Of a stretch of 64,000 nt of DNA, positions 33,306 to 42,711 are shown one piece after another; position 1 is the first letter of the stretch, and every line of letters starts with the position of its first letter. Made by a program: the position numbers and the translations under genes. Below the pieces are notes generated by a model. It was not told the origin of the DNA. It saw only the letters and a list, made by a program, of their open reading frames with translations, and ran no database searches. This stretch comes from Rhodobacterales bacterium HKCCA1288 (GTDB lineage: Bacteria; Pseudomonadota; Alphaproteobacteria; Rhodobacterales; Rhodobacteraceae): contig CP065161.1 of the NCBI GenBank assembly GCA_015693905.1, forward strand, positions 1,116,001-1,180,000, given 5' to 3'.

Positions 33306-34580
33306 ATGCTACAAGATCATCCGCTGCGCTATGCGCTTGCCAATGAGTTGCACGCGCGGCCCTTTCCTTCGCTGAACGCGCCTTCGCAGGCTTTGTTCCT
33401 CGCGATCAAACAGCCGCAAAATGCCGCCAAGCGCGACCGCGCTCTTGATCGCGCACATCTTATCGCGCTGCTTGATCGATTTGGCGCCGCGCATCCGCAG
33501 CCTGATGCCACCCATTATTTCGGTGATATGGGCAAGTTCCGTATCAAATGGGAGATGCATACGGAATTTGTGACCTATACCGTCTTTGTGGACGGGCCAG
33601 AAACACGCGCCTTTGATCCTGAGCTGTGGCAGGTCTTTCCCGAGGCGTGGCTAAAATCCGCACCCGGTGCGCGGATCACATCCCTGCATATTCGCGTGGC
33701 CAATGCCCCAAGCGATGCCCAAATCGCGCAAGAGATTGACGAGTGGTTCGTTCCAGAAAGCCTAGCCGTAAGTTCGGTTCTCGATGGAAGTGCCGTGATT
33801 GCAGGCGATTTTCGTATTGATAGCGGCGGGCATATGCGCTTTGCCGTGTTTGTGGATAGCGAGACAGGTCAACGGCGTATCGGCCGCGTGGTGCAGCGTA
33901 TTTGCGAAATCGAAACCTATAAAACCATGTCCATGCTCGGCCTTCCGCGCGCGCGCGATATTGGCGCAAGGATGGGAGAGTTGGACGAAACCCTGTCGCA
34001 ACTTGTCGCTGATATGAATGGTGACTTGGCACAGCCCGAAGACACGCTTGATCAACTTCTCTCCATCGCCGCGGAATTGGAGAAATTACAATCCGAAAGC
34101 GCGTTTCGCTTTGGGGCCACCACCGCCTATAACGCGCTCGTCAATCAACGCATCAATGTGCTGCGCGAAGAGCGGTTCGCGGGGCGGCAAACCTTTGCGG
34201 AATTTATGATGCGCCGCTTTGACCCCGCTATGCGAACAGTCAAGGCGAATGAAAACCGCCTGCAACAGATCACAGATCGCGCCATTCGCGCGGGCGATTT
34301 GTTGCGGACACGAGTCGATGTGGGACGGTCAGCGCAGAACCAATTGCTGCTGGAAAGCATGAACAAACGCGCGGATCTGCAGTTGCGGCTGCAAAAAACG
34401 GTTGAGGGTCTTTCGGTCGTGGCCATCAGCTATTACGCCATCAATCTGGTGGCCTATCTTTTGGCCCCTTTGTCCGAACCTTTGGGGATTTCCAAAACCA
34501 CACTCACAGCCGCTGCGGTGATCCCTGTGATCGGGCTTGTCTGGTTTGTGATCAACCGCCTGCGCCGCCATATCGAATGA
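33306..34580 (+). CDS. DUF3422 family membrane protein
   Basis: 424 aa. The N-terminus LQDHPLRYALANELHARPFPSLNAPSQALFLAI is diagnostic for DUF3422. The large soluble N-terminal part includes predicted coiled-coil (about residues 225-355), and the C-terminus has two membrane helices (about 370-390 and 398-415), ending in basic residues. So it is anchored at the inner membrane with most of the protein probably cytoplasmic. Function is not established. The 127 bp before it contains AT-rich sequence with a weak TAAACC/GGTTTA dyad (33210-33242). Confidence 0.9.
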   Translation: MLQDHPLRYALANELHARPFPSLNAPSQALFLAIKQPQNAAKRDRALDRAHLIALLDRFGAAHPQPDATHYFGDMGKFRIKWEMHTEFVTYTVFVDGPETRAFDPELWQVFPEAWLKSAPGARITSLHIRVANAPSDAQIAQEIDEWFVPESLAVSSVLDGSAVIAGDFRIDSGGHMRFAVFVDSETGQRRIGRVVQRICEIETYKTMSMLGLPRARDIGARMGELDETLSQLVADMNGDLAQPEDTLDQLLSIAAELEKLQSESAFRFGATTAYNALVNQRINVLREERFAGRQTFAEFMMRRFDPAMRTVKANENRLQQITDRAIRAGDLLRTRVDVGRSAQNQLLLESMNKRADLQLRLQKTVEGLSVVAISYYAINLVAYLLAPLSEPLGISKTTLTAAAVIPVIGLVWFVINRLRRHIE

Positions 34581-34621
34581 GGGCTTGCGCAGGGTTTATG
34601 CGCTGATTTAGGCTTGTGCGC

Positions 34622-35632
34622 ATGAACACCACCGCGCCTTTAATCGACCCATTTGCCCGCGCGATTTCCTATCTGCGCGTCTCCGTCACGGATCGCTGCG
34701 ATTTTCGCTGCGTTTACTGTATGGCGGAGAACATGACATTCCTGCCCAAGGCCGAATTGTTGAGCTTGGAAGAGTTGGATCGGCTTTGTTCCAGTTTCGT
34801 CAATCTTGGGGTCAAGAAACTGCGGGTCACAGGCGGGGAACCCTTGGTGCGCCGTGGCATCATGACCTTTTTCGAGGCGATGGGACGGCATCTGGAAACA
34901 GGCGCGCTCGAGGAATTGACCCTCACCACCAATGGCAGCCAACTGAGCCGCTTTGCGCAGCCGCTTTATGATTTGGGGATGCGGCGGATCAATGTCTCGC
35001 TTGATACGCTGAAGGATGACAAATTCGCCGCCATCACCCGATGGGGCCGCCTGCCCCAAGTCCTCGCCGGGATCGAGGCCGCGCGCGCCGCGGGTCTGCG
35101 TGTCAAAATCAATGTGGTGGCCCTTAAAGGGTTCAATGAGGATGAGTTATTCGACATCCAATCCTGGTGCGCGCAGCACGATATGGATCTGACCTTTATC
35201 GAGGTGATGCCAATGGGCGATCTGGGAAATGAAGACCGCTTAGACCAATATTGGCCCCTGTCGGATTTGCGCGCACGTCTGGCCACGCGCTTCACCCTGA
35301 CCGATCTGGCCGAACGCACAGGCGGCCCTGCCCGCTATGTCCGCCTTGAGGAGACAGGGCAGAAAATCGGGTTCATCACGCCACTCACGCATAATTTCTG
35401 CGAAAGCTGCAATCGCGTGCGCCTGACCTGCACGGGGAAGCTTTATATGTGCTTGGGCCAAGAGGACATGGCCGACCTGCGCGCGCCCTTGCGCAACAGC
35501 GATGATGACGCCGCCCTAGAGGCCGCCATCCGCGCCGCCATCGCCCGCAAACCCAAGGGCCATGATTTCGACTATTCCCGCCAAAAAGTGGCGGGGCAGA
35601 TGTCACGGCATATGAGCCATACGGGGGGGTAG
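34622..35632 (+). CDS. moaA: GTP 3',8-cyclase MoaA
   Basis: 336-aa radical SAM enzyme for the first step of molybdenum cofactor synthesis. The SAM cluster motif CDFRCVYC is near residue 24, the second cluster near the C-terminus ([22 protein letters not shown], about 257-278) and the C-terminal GG tail needed for catalysis is present (SHTGG). The ATG at 34622 is preferred over the GTG two codons upstream. Monocistronic as far as visible; MoaC and other partners are not in the window. Confidence 0.96.
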   Translation: MNTTAPLIDPFARAISYLRVSVTDRCDFRCVYCMAENMTFLPKAELLSLEELDRLCSSFVNLGVKKLRVTGGEPLVRRGIMTFFEAMGRHLETGALEELTLTTNGSQLSRFAQPLYDLGMRRINVSLDTLKDDKFAAITRWGRLPQVLAGIEAARAAGLRVKINVVALKGFNEDELFDIQSWCAQHDMDLTFIEVMPMGDLGNEDRLDQYWPLSDLRARLATRFTLTDLAERTGGPARYVRLEETGQKIGFITPLTHNFCESCNRVRLTCTGKLYMCLGQEDMADLRAPLRNSDDDAALEAAIRAAIARKPKGHDFDYSRQKVAGQMSRHMSHTGG

Positions 35633-35642
35633 GTTTACCCCT

Positions 35643-36806
35643 TCAGCCCGCCGCCATCCGCCGCTCTACGATCTCGGCCCACCAGCTGCAGCCTGCGGGG
35701 ATGGCTTCATCGTTGAAATTGTATTTTGGGTGATGCACGCCTGCGCTGTCACCATTGCCGACCAGAATATAGGCCCCCGGGCGGGAATTGAGCATGAAGG
35801 CGAAATCTTCGCCACCCATAATCAGGGGCGCTTCGACACAATCGCCTGAAACGGCGCGGGCGACTTCGGCGGCGAATTCGGTTTGCTCCTCCGAATTGAT
35901 CATCACAGGATAGCCGTGGTGATACTGCACCTCGGCCTGCCCGCCAAAGCCCTCGGCGGTGGCTGTGGCAATCGCGGTAATCCGCGCTTCGGCCAATTCG
36001 CGCAGATCAGGGTCAAGCGTGCGCACCGTGCCGCGCAGATGGATTTTCTCAGGGATCACATTATAGGCCTCGCCCGCGCTGTGCATCGCCGTCACCGACA
36101 CCACCACCTGTTTCACAGGGTCGGCGTTGCGACTGGCAATGGTTTGCAGGGCAAGCACCAGATGGCTGCCCATCACCACAGGGTCAACCGTGTCTTGCGG
36201 TTTGGCGGCATGGCCCCCTTTGCCCGTCAGGTAAATATCGAATTGATCGGTCGCGGCGAAAAATGGGCCGGAGCGGATCGCGAATGCGCCCGTAGGCATC
36301 CCCGGCCAATTATGCATCCCGTAGACCTCTTGGATGCCGAAGCGCTCCATCATCCCGTCATCGACCATTTCGCGGCCACCGCCGCCGCCCTCTTCGGCGG
36401 GTTGGAAGATGATGGCGACTGTGCCATCAAAATTGCGCGTCTCAGCCAGATATTTCGCGGCACCAAGCAACATGGCTGTGTGCCCGTCATGGCCGCAGGC
36501 ATGCATCGCACCGGGTGTTTTCGAGGCATAATCAAGCCCCGTTTCCTCATGGATCGGCAGGGCATCCATATCCGCGCGCAATCCGATGCAGCGGCCCGAT
36601 GCAGTGGATTTGCCTTTGATGATGCCCACAACCCCTGTGCGCCCTAAGCCCGTAACCACCTCGTCACAGCCAAATTCGCGCAACCGCTCGGCCACCACGG
36701 CCGAGGTGCGATGGGTTTCAAACAGGATTTCTGGGTTCTCGTGCAGATCGCGCCGCCACGCGGTGACTTCGGGCAGCAATTCGGCAAAGCGGTTTTTGAT
36801 CGGCAT
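35643..36806 (-). CDS. M20 family amidohydrolase (HipO/aminoacylase type)
   Basis: 387-aa metallopeptidase-family amidohydrolase. Metal-binding motifs MHACGHDGHTAMLLGAAKYLAE (about residues 100-122) and FQPAEEGGGGGREMVDDG (about 136-154), the dimerisation domain (about 180-290) and the C-terminal IMGGEDFAFMLNSRPGAYILVGNGD. Relatives cleave hippurate, N-acetyl or other N-acyl amino acids; the exact substrate is not evident. It lies 10 nt from the moaA stop, convergent, with no terminator between. Confidence 0.92.
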   Translation of the reverse strand: MPIKNRFAELLPEVTAWRRDLHENPEILFETHRTSAVVAERLREFGCDEVVTGLGRTGVVGIIKGKSTASGRCIGLRADMDALPIHEETGLDYASKTPGAMHACGHDGHTAMLLGAAKYLAETRNFDGTVAIIFQPAEEGGGGGREMVDDGMMERFGIQEVYGMHNWPGMPTGAFAIRSGPFFAATDQFDIYLTGKGGHAAKPQDTVDPVVMGSHLVLALQTIASRNADPVKQVVVSVTAMHSAGEAYNVIPEKIHLRGTVRTLDPDLRELAEARITAIATATAEGFGGQAEVQYHHGYPVMINSEEQTEFAAEVARAVSGDCVEAPLIMGGEDFAFMLNSRPGAYILVGNGDSAGVHHPKYNFNDEAIPAGCSWWAEIVERRMAAG

Positions 36807-36891
36807 AAGAGGCCCCTTTCTTGTGCATAGGCTGTCTCACGAAAACTATAGCCCGCCGAGATAGGGCAGCAAGCGGATTCCCACCGCCCCG

Positions 36892-38250
36892 TTACCGGAG
36901 CGGCTTAACCTGCGCCTTACCATCGGCCAGTTCAACCTCAACCTCAGACGCCGTTCGCAAAGCCGCGGTTGTGGTGATCAACCCCGTCTCATTGCGCAAC
37001 ACCGCATAGCCGCGCTTGAGCGTTGCCGTGTAACCGAGGCTTTGCCGCATCCGTTCAAGGGCATTCAGTTTCTGCTGTGCATCGGCAATCGCGCGGCTCA
37101 GAACCGAGGGGCGCAAATTGGCGCAAGCGCGCTCATAAGGCAGGCGCTTTTGCGCTAAAGCACGATCCAAGGCAGGCACCAGTCGCGCGCCCACAGTTTG
37201 CACATGATGGCTGCGGGTTTGCACGGATTGCACCAATGCAGGCTCAAGCCTGTCTGCCACGCGATCAAGGCGCTGCTGCGCAGTCTCAAGCAGTGACGCA
37301 GGGCGCGGCAAGGCGCGCGAGAGATCCGCCAGCCGCACGCGGCGCTGCGTAACACCCGCCTGCGCCCCCCGCGAGAGGCGCGCGCCGCAATCTTGAACCC
37401 AAGTGAGGATATCCATCCGCACAGGCACCGCACGCTCGGCCGCAGCGGTCGGTGTGGGCGCGCGATAATCGGCCGCAAAATCGATCAAGGTGGTATCGGT
37501 TTCATGCCCCACAGCTGAGATCAGCGGGATCCTGCTTTCGGCGGCGGCGCGCACCACGATTTCCTCGTTGAACCCCCACAGGTCTTCAAGGCTGCCCCCG
37601 CCCCTCGCCACGATGATCAAATCAGGACGGGGGATGTGCCCCCCCGCGGCGAGGGCGTTAAACCCCCGAATGCCTGCCGCCACTTCTGGCGCACATTTCT
37701 CTCCCTGAACCGCGACAGGCCAGATCAAGACCTGCCGTGGAAAACGATCTCGTAGGCGGTGCAAAATATCGCGGATCACCGCCCCAGAGGGCGAGGTAAC
37801 CACACCGATCACCTCAGGCAAAAAGGGCAGCTCTTGTTTGCGCGCGGCATCAAATAAACCCTCAGCAGCCAGTTTCAGACGGCGTTGTTCCAACATCGCC
37901 ATCAAGGCACCCGCCCCTGCAGGGCGCATGTCTTCGATCACCAATTGATATTTCGATTGGCCTGCAAAGGTCGTCATGCGCCCCGTGGCGACAACCTCCA
38001 TCCCCTCTTCGGGTCTGTGGGTGAGGCGCGCGGCTGTGCCCTTCCAGATCACGGCATCCAAATTTGAGCGATCATCTTTCAAGGTCAAATAGATATGACC
38101 AGAAGCAGGGCGCGAAATACGGCCCAATTCGCCGCGCACGCGGATATGCGAGAATTCCCCCTCAATCATGCGCTTGACCGCGCCAGAAAGCTCGGTGACA
38201 GAGAACTCTGGTGCGTTTCCGCCCTCGGCTTCTTCGATCAAATCCGACAT
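36892..38250 (-). CDS. xseA: Exodeoxyribonuclease VII large subunit
   Basis: 452 aa. N-terminal OB-fold for DNA binding (about residues 15-110; FSVTELSGAVKRMIEGEFSHIRVRGELG is characteristic), catalytic domain with GVVTSPSGAVIRDILHRLRDRFP and ARGGGSLEDLWGFNEEIVVRAAAESRIPLISAVGHETDTTLIDFAADYRAPTPTAAAE (about 225-300), and a coiled-coil region to the C-terminus. With XseB (not in the window) it degrades single-stranded DNA. Start MSDLIEEAEGG at 38250 has GAGGGGCAG upstream. Divergent from purD (86 bp). Confidence 0.96.
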   Translation of the reverse strand: MSDLIEEAEGGNAPEFSVTELSGAVKRMIEGEFSHIRVRGELGRISRPASGHIYLTLKDDRSNLDAVIWKGTAARLTHRPEEGMEVVATGRMTTFAGQSKYQLVIEDMRPAGAGALMAMLEQRRLKLAAEGLFDAARKQELPFLPEVIGVVTSPSGAVIRDILHRLRDRFPRQVLIWPVAVQGEKCAPEVAAGIRGFNALAAGGHIPRPDLIIVARGGGSLEDLWGFNEEIVVRAAAESRIPLISAVGHETDTTLIDFAADYRAPTPTAAAERAVPVRMDILTWVQDCGARLSRGAQAGVTQRRVRLADLSRALPRPASLLETAQQRLDRVADRLEPALVQSVQTRSHHVQTVGARLVPALDRALAQKRLPYERACANLRPSVLSRAIADAQQKLNALERMRQSLGYTATLKRGYAVLRNETGLITTTAALRTASEVEVELADGKAQVKPLR

Positions 38251-38336
38251 CTGCCCCTCGTCCCTTGGGTTGGCTTGCGTTGATTTCCCTCGCAGCTTAG
38301 AACGCGGCAACGAAAAGGCCAAGTGGAGCGGATGCG

Positions 38337-39599
38337 ATGAATATCTTGATTTTGGGCAGTGGTGGCCGTGAACACGCGTTGGCTTGGGCGGTTCTGCAAA
38401 ACCCCAAATGTGATACGTTGATCGTTGCCCCTGGCAATGCGGGGATCGCGCAAATCGCCGCTTGCGCGGATATCAATATTCTCAACCCTCAGGCGGTTGT
38501 GGATTTCGCTGCCGAAAACGCGATTGATTTTGTGATTGTTGGCCCCGAAGCCCCGTTGGCCGAGGGCGTGGTAGATGCCTTGTCACAATCGGGCATCTTG
38601 GCTTTCGGCCCAAGCCGAGAGGCGGCGCGGCTTGAGGCCTCTAAGGCCTTTACCAAGGAAATCTGTGATGCGGCCAAGGCACCGACTGCAGCCTACGCGC
38701 GGTTCACCGATGCAGCATCCGCGCGGGACTACGTCACAGCACAAGGCGCGCCCATCGTGGTCAAGGCCGATGGTTTGGCGGCGGGCAAAGGCGTGATCGT
38801 GGCCATGACCTTGACCGAAGCGTTAGACGCGATTGACGATATGTTCGGCGGCGAGTTCGGCGATGCAGGTGCCGAGGTGGTGATCGAAGAGTTCATGGAA
38901 GGTGAAGAAGCCAGTTTCTTCATTCTCTCTGATGGCGCATCCATCCTGCCTATTGGCACGGCCCAAGATCACAAACGCGCCTTTGACAATGATGCGGGGC
39001 CGAATACGGGTGGCATGGGTGCCTATAGCCCTGCCCCCGTCCTAAGCGATGAGATCGCCGCGCGCGCCTTGCGCGAGATTGTTCAGCCCACGATTGACGA
39101 AATGGCCAAGCGCGGCACGCCCTATCGCGGTGTGCTTTATGCAGGGTTGATGATCAAAGACGGCCAAGCACGCTTGGTTGAATATAATGTGCGCTTTGGT
39201 GATCCTGAATGTCAGGTGTTGATGATGCGCCTCGGCGCGCAGGCCTTAGATCTGATGGTGGCTTGCGCGGAACAGAGGCTTGACCAAATGTCGGTCAACT
39301 GGGCCGACGATCACGCGCTGAGCGTTGTGATGGCGGCAATTGGCTATCCAGGATCATATGAAAAAGGCAGCGTGATCAACGGGCTTGAGGCGTTGGCGCA
39401 AGATAGCAACCACATGGTATTTCACGCAGGCACCAAGGAAGTGAATGGCGCAATCACAGCCGCAGGGGGGCGCGTTTTAAACGTCACCGCCCGTGGCGAA
39501 ACTTTGGCCGAGGCCCGCAGCCGCGCCTATGACATGGTCAATAAAATTGATTGGCCTGACGGGTTTTGCCGCTCAGACATAGGATGGAGGGCGCTGTAG
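38337..39599 (+). CDS. purD: Phosphoribosylamine-glycine ligase PurD
   Basis: 420-aa ATP-grasp enzyme of purine synthesis. It joins glycine to phosphoribosylamine. N-terminal MNILILGSGGREHALAWAV, ATP-grasp stretches PIVVKADGLAAGKGVIVA and FFILSDGASILPIGTAQDHKRAFDNDAGPNTGGMGAYSPAP, and RFGDPECQVLMMRL near residue 285 are diagnostic. Complete length. The phaR gene is convergent, 21 nt after the stop. Confidence 0.97.
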   Translation: MNILILGSGGREHALAWAVLQNPKCDTLIVAPGNAGIAQIAACADINILNPQAVVDFAAENAIDFVIVGPEAPLAEGVVDALSQSGILAFGPSREAARLEASKAFTKEICDAAKAPTAAYARFTDAASARDYVTAQGAPIVVKADGLAAGKGVIVAMTLTEALDAIDDMFGGEFGDAGAEVVIEEFMEGEEASFFILSDGASILPIGTAQDHKRAFDNDAGPNTGGMGAYSPAPVLSDEIAARALREIVQPTIDEMAKRGTPYRGVLYAGLMIKDGQARLVEYNVRFGDPECQVLMMRLGAQALDLMVACAEQRLDQMSVNWADDHALSVVMAAIGYPGSYEKGSVINGLEALAQDSNHMVFHAGTKEVNGAITAAGGRVLNVTARGETLAEARSRAYDMVNKIDWPDGFCRSDIGWRAL

Positions 39600-39620
39600 C
39601 ACAGCGCACCTCCGATGCCG

Positions 39621-40181
39621 TCACAGCTTGGAGAGCTTGTTTTGCAATTCCGCAAGCTGGCGTTTGATCTGGCTCAGTTCGTCCTCTTCGCGCGCAGGGG
39701 TGGGCGCGTCTTCCTCCTCTGCGCTCGGGCCTGACCACCCTTTTCCCAAACCACCAGTCATGGCCTTCATGAAGGCTTCTTGCTGCGCGCGCATGGCCTC
39801 GAACCCGGGCATGGAGGCCATCGGGTTAATCGCGCTCATGTTTTCCATCATCGCGGATTGGCCCTGTTTGAGCATATCAAAGGACATCGCGAGAAAATCG
39901 GGAACCACGCTTTGTGCTTGGCTTGTGTAACTGCGCACCAAGTCATTCAGCACGGCGATTGGCAAAACACTTTCGCCGCGTGATTCATGTTCTGCGATAA
40001 TCTGCAACAGAAATTGGCGGGTCAGATCATCCCCTGATTTCAGGTCAACAATCTTCACCTCGCGCCCTGCGCGGATGAACCCCGCAATATCATCAAGCGT
40101 CACATAATCGGAGGTCTCAGTATTATAGAGCCTGCGGCTGGCATAGCGTTTGATCAATAAAGGCTCTTGTGCCTGTGCCAT
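39621..40181 (-). CDS. phaR: Polyhydroxyalkanoate synthesis repressor PhaR
   Basis: 186 aa. N-terminal DNA-binding domain with LLIKRYASRRLYNTETSDYVTLDDIAGFIRAGREVKIVDLKSGDDLTRQFLLQII (about residues 7-60), followed by the PHB-accumulation regulatory domain. The C-terminus is acidic and ends in a predicted coiled coil (SQIKRQLAELQNKLSKL). PhaR proteins sense PHB granules and repress phasin genes when no polymer is present. Adjacent to phaP; candidate target sites lie at 40853-40913. Confidence 0.96.
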   Translation of the reverse strand: MAQAQEPLLIKRYASRRLYNTETSDYVTLDDIAGFIRAGREVKIVDLKSGDDLTRQFLLQIIAEHESRGESVLPIAVLNDLVRSYTSQAQSVVPDFLAMSFDMLKQGQSAMMENMSAINPMASMPGFEAMRAQQEAFMKAMTGGLGKGWSGPSAEEEDAPTPAREEDELSQIKRQLAELQNKLSKL

Positions 40182-40245
40182 TTCATCCTCCCTGACTTAC
40201 TGTCACGCGTTCACCCTAGGGATCAGCCTAAGCAGTCGCAGAAAA

Positions 40246-40274
40246 AAAACAATAATTGTTTTGCAGATGCAAAA
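40246..40274. promoter_or_regulatory. Two overlapping palindromes upstream of phaR
   Basis: AAAACAAT-A-ATTGTTTT (40246-40262) is a perfect 17-bp dyad. It overlaps TTTTGCA-GA-TGCAAAA (40259-40274), a perfect 16-bp dyad. Both lie between the phaP terminator and the phaR start, in the probable phaR promoter. The TGCA-containing dyad could be an autoregulatory PhaR site; this is inference. Confidence 0.5.
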
Positions 40275-40298
40275 AGGGCAGGCGGTGAGGCCTGCCCT
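40275..40298 (-). terminator. Rho-independent terminator after phaP
   Basis: Stem AGGGCAGGC / GCCTGCCCT (9 bp) with a short loop, followed on the minus strand by TTTTT. It ends the phasin transcript and insulates phaR. Confidence 0.88.
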
Positions 40299-40351
40299 TC
40301 TTGGGAGCGCGTTGGAAGGGAGGATACCAACGCGGCACAGAAATCTGTAGC

Positions 40352-40807
40352 TTATGCAGCTGCAGTTGCTGCTTTCTTGGCTGCTGCAGTAACTTCAGCA
40401 GTTGCTTTTTTAACAGCTGCAGAAGCTTCTTCAGTTGCAGATTTGCCTGCAGCCATCATCAACTCAACAGTGTCCATCTGAACTTTTTTCGCAACTTCAG
40501 CGAAAGCAGCCATGTTTTCAGCTGCGATTTCTGCTTGTGCAGAAGCGAAATCGGTCAGGGCTTTGCTGTAGTCAGCAGGCTCTTCTTTAACTTTGGCAAC
40601 ATCGCCGAGTTTCGCGATGGTGTCTTTTGTCCAACCTGCTTGGATCTCAGCGGATTTCTCAGCGGCTTCAAGAGCAACTTTCGAGAACTTCTCGCCCATC
40701 GCGGCAGAGTTTTTGAACGCATCGGTCATTGCCGACATGTCCATTGGGTAAGCCTTCATCATGTCCTGAAGAACTTTTGTGAATTCGTTTGCGGCGGTTT
40801 TTGCCAT
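40352..40807 (-). CDS. phaP: Phasin (PHA granule-associated protein)
   Basis: 151-aa alpha-helical, alanine-rich protein with almost no aromatic residues in its second half. MAKTAANEFTKVLQDMMKAYPMDMSAMTDAFKNSAAMGEKFSKVALEAAEKSAEI matches the phasin_2 family. The C-terminal 35 residues are an Ala/Lys-rich tail (AAVKKATAEVTAAAKKAATAAA) like those that mediate oligomerisation. Phasins coat PHB granules. Start at 40807; the extra upstream frame crosses the operator region. Codon use favours GCA/GCT and AAC, suggesting high expression. Own terminator at 40275-40298. Confidence 0.93.
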   Translation of the reverse strand: MAKTAANEFTKVLQDMMKAYPMDMSAMTDAFKNSAAMGEKFSKVALEAAEKSAEIQAGWTKDTIAKLGDVAKVKEEPADYSKALTDFASAQAEIAAENMAAFAEVAKKVQMDTVELMMAAGKSATEEASAAVKKATAEVTAAAKKAATAAA

Positions 40808-40852
40808 GGTCTCTACTCCAAAAAATATCGCGTGTTTCGCGGGCTGCGTTTG

Positions 40853-40913
40853 CTGCATGCGCAGTATATGCCATGCTGCACTGCAGCAAGTCAAGCATTT
40901 TTCTGCACCGCAG
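40853..40913. promoter_or_regulatory. Three CTGC-N3/4-GCAG sites upstream of phaP (probable PhaR operators)
   Basis: CTGCATGCGCAG (40853-40864), CTGCACTGCAG (40876-40886) and CTGCACCGCAG (40903-40913). The TGC-rich dyads match the type of sequence bound by PhaR in Paracoccus and Rhodobacter (established family knowledge). They sit 46-106 nt upstream of the phasin start, over its promoter, so PhaR would block phasin synthesis until granules titrate it away. Confidence 0.8.
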
Positions 40914-40938
40914 CAAAAGCCAAAAATTTTATGGATTA

Positions 40939-42711
40939 TCAGAGTTCTGGCGTTTCCTTGACATAGGTGCCAGGGGCTTGCGCCAATATTTTATAGCCCG
41001 ACTCACCCAAGCTGCGCGCAGCAACGCGCTTTCCCGAATGGGTGCGCAACCATGCTTCCCACCGAGGCCACCATGACCCTTCGTGGAATTCAGCCTGCTC
41101 GCGCCAGTCTTTCACGGAAAGGCTAAGGTCATCATTTGTATAGTGACCATATTTCTTTTTGTTGGGCGGATTGATGATCCCCGCGATATGGCCCGATTGG
41201 GACAAGATAAAGGTTTTATCCTCTGACCCCATTTTTTGCACACCGCGATAACTGTCCTTCCACGCCGCAATGTGATCCGCCTCGCAGGCAATGGCGCAAA
41301 GCGGCAGGTCGACATCACTGACCTTGAGCTTCTTTCCCATCAATTCAAACGTGCGCTCCGCAAAATCATTGCTTTGGCAAAGACCTCGCAAATATTGCAC
41401 AGTCATCTTGCCAGGCAAATGCGTCCCGTCACCATTCCAGTAAAGCAGATCAAAGGCAGGCGGGGCCTCGCCCATCATATAGCTGCGCACCGCAGGGCCG
41501 TAGATCAAATCCTTGGCGCGCAAAAAGCTAAAGGTCTTGGCCATATATTTGTTATCTAACACACCATCTTCGGCAACCTGCCGTTCGATGGCATCGACAA
41601 AATCATCTTGCAGAAAGACCGTAAATTCACCCTGATCGGAAAAATCCGTCAGCGTGGTGAAGAAGGTAGCAGATGAGATCGGCTTTTGGCGGCGTTTTTT
41701 CAGCAGCGAGAGCGTGAGGCTGAGGGTGGTGCCTGCAATGCAATAGCCCACCGCATTGACCGCCTTACTCCCCGTGACCTCTTTAACCACGTCAATAGCC
41801 TTGAGATAGCCTTTCTCGATGTAATCTTCGAGGCCCTTATCTGAATAGGATTTATCAGGGTTCTTCCACGACACTACGAACAAGGTATAGCCTTGATCCA
41901 CAATCCATCGGATCAAACTATTTTCGGGGCGCAAATCCATTACGTAATATTTGTTGATCCACGGCGGGAAGATGATCACAGGTTTTTTGTAGACGGTTTC
42001 TGTGGTCGGCGCGAATTGCAGCAACTCCATCATTTCATTGCGATAGATCACGGCGCCTTTTGCGGTTGCAATATTCTTGCCCAATTCAAAGGCCGAACCA
42101 TCGGCCAAGGTTGGCAAGATCTCACCCTTATGGGCCTCAATATCACGCACGAGGTTCTCTAAGCCTTTCACAAGGCTTTCGCCCTCGGTTTCAACCGCAC
42201 GCTCTAACGCATCTGGGTTCGTGGCCAGAAAATTTGTTGGTGCAAAAAGATCAACCATCTGTTTTGCAAAGAATTCGATTCTCTGCCGATCTTTATGCTC
42301 TAGCCCCTCAAGATCCTTCAACGAAGCCTCTATGGCATTGGCCGAGATCATATATTGCTGTTTGACGTAGTTAAAATAGGGGTGCGTTTTCCACAGCGGA
42401 TTGGAAAAACGGCGATCATCTGGGGTGTTATCCTCGGGCGGCTCTAGCTTGCCTTGCGCAAGATTCTGTTGAGCTTCGGCGTAATGCGTGACGGAGTCAG
42501 CCCAAAATTTGACCTGCCGCTCCATTAATTTTGCGGGGTTATTCACCAGTTCCGACCAATACGCCATGCTGGCTTTCATATAGAGATCGGGGCCTGGCCC
42601 ATTCAGGCCAGGGTCGTTTTGGCCTTTATTTGCGAGGGCTTCAACCAAACGTTGGCTTAACTCTTCCACGCGTTTGAGATTGGTGTTTAACTTTTCTAAA
42701 TGGTCACCCAT
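40939..42711 (-). CDS. phaC: Class I poly(3-hydroxyalkanoate) synthase PhaC
   Basis: 590 aa, the class I length. N-terminal PhaC_N region about residues 60-240, then an alpha/beta-hydrolase core. The nucleophile cysteine is C324 in the lipase-like box NAVGYCIAGTTLSL; the second catalytic residues are in AIACEADHIAAWKDSYRG (Asp) and SQSGHIAGIINPP (His). It polymerises 3-hydroxyacyl-CoA to PHB-type polymer on granules. The box reads G-Y-C-I-A-G where G-Y-C-x-G-G is common. Divergent from phaZ. Confidence 0.96.
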   Translation of the reverse strand: MGDHLEKLNTNLKRVEELSQRLVEALANKGQNDPGLNGPGPDLYMKASMAYWSELVNNPAKLMERQVKFWADSVTHYAEAQQNLAQGKLEPPEDNTPDDRRFSNPLWKTHPYFNYVKQQYMISANAIEASLKDLEGLEHKDRQRIEFFAKQMVDLFAPTNFLATNPDALERAVETEGESLVKGLENLVRDIEAHKGEILPTLADGSAFELGKNIATAKGAVIYRNEMMELLQFAPTTETVYKKPVIIFPPWINKYYVMDLRPENSLIRWIVDQGYTLFVVSWKNPDKSYSDKGLEDYIEKGYLKAIDVVKEVTGSKAVNAVGYCIAGTTLSLTLSLLKKRRQKPISSATFFTTLTDFSDQGEFTVFLQDDFVDAIERQVAEDGVLDNKYMAKTFSFLRAKDLIYGPAVRSYMMGEAPPAFDLLYWNGDGTHLPGKMTVQYLRGLCQSNDFAERTFELMGKKLKVSDVDLPLCAIACEADHIAAWKDSYRGVQKMGSEDKTFILSQSGHIAGIINPPNKKKYGHYTNDDLSLSVKDWREQAEFHEGSWWPRWEAWLRTHSGKRVAARSLGESGYKILAQAPGTYVKETPEL

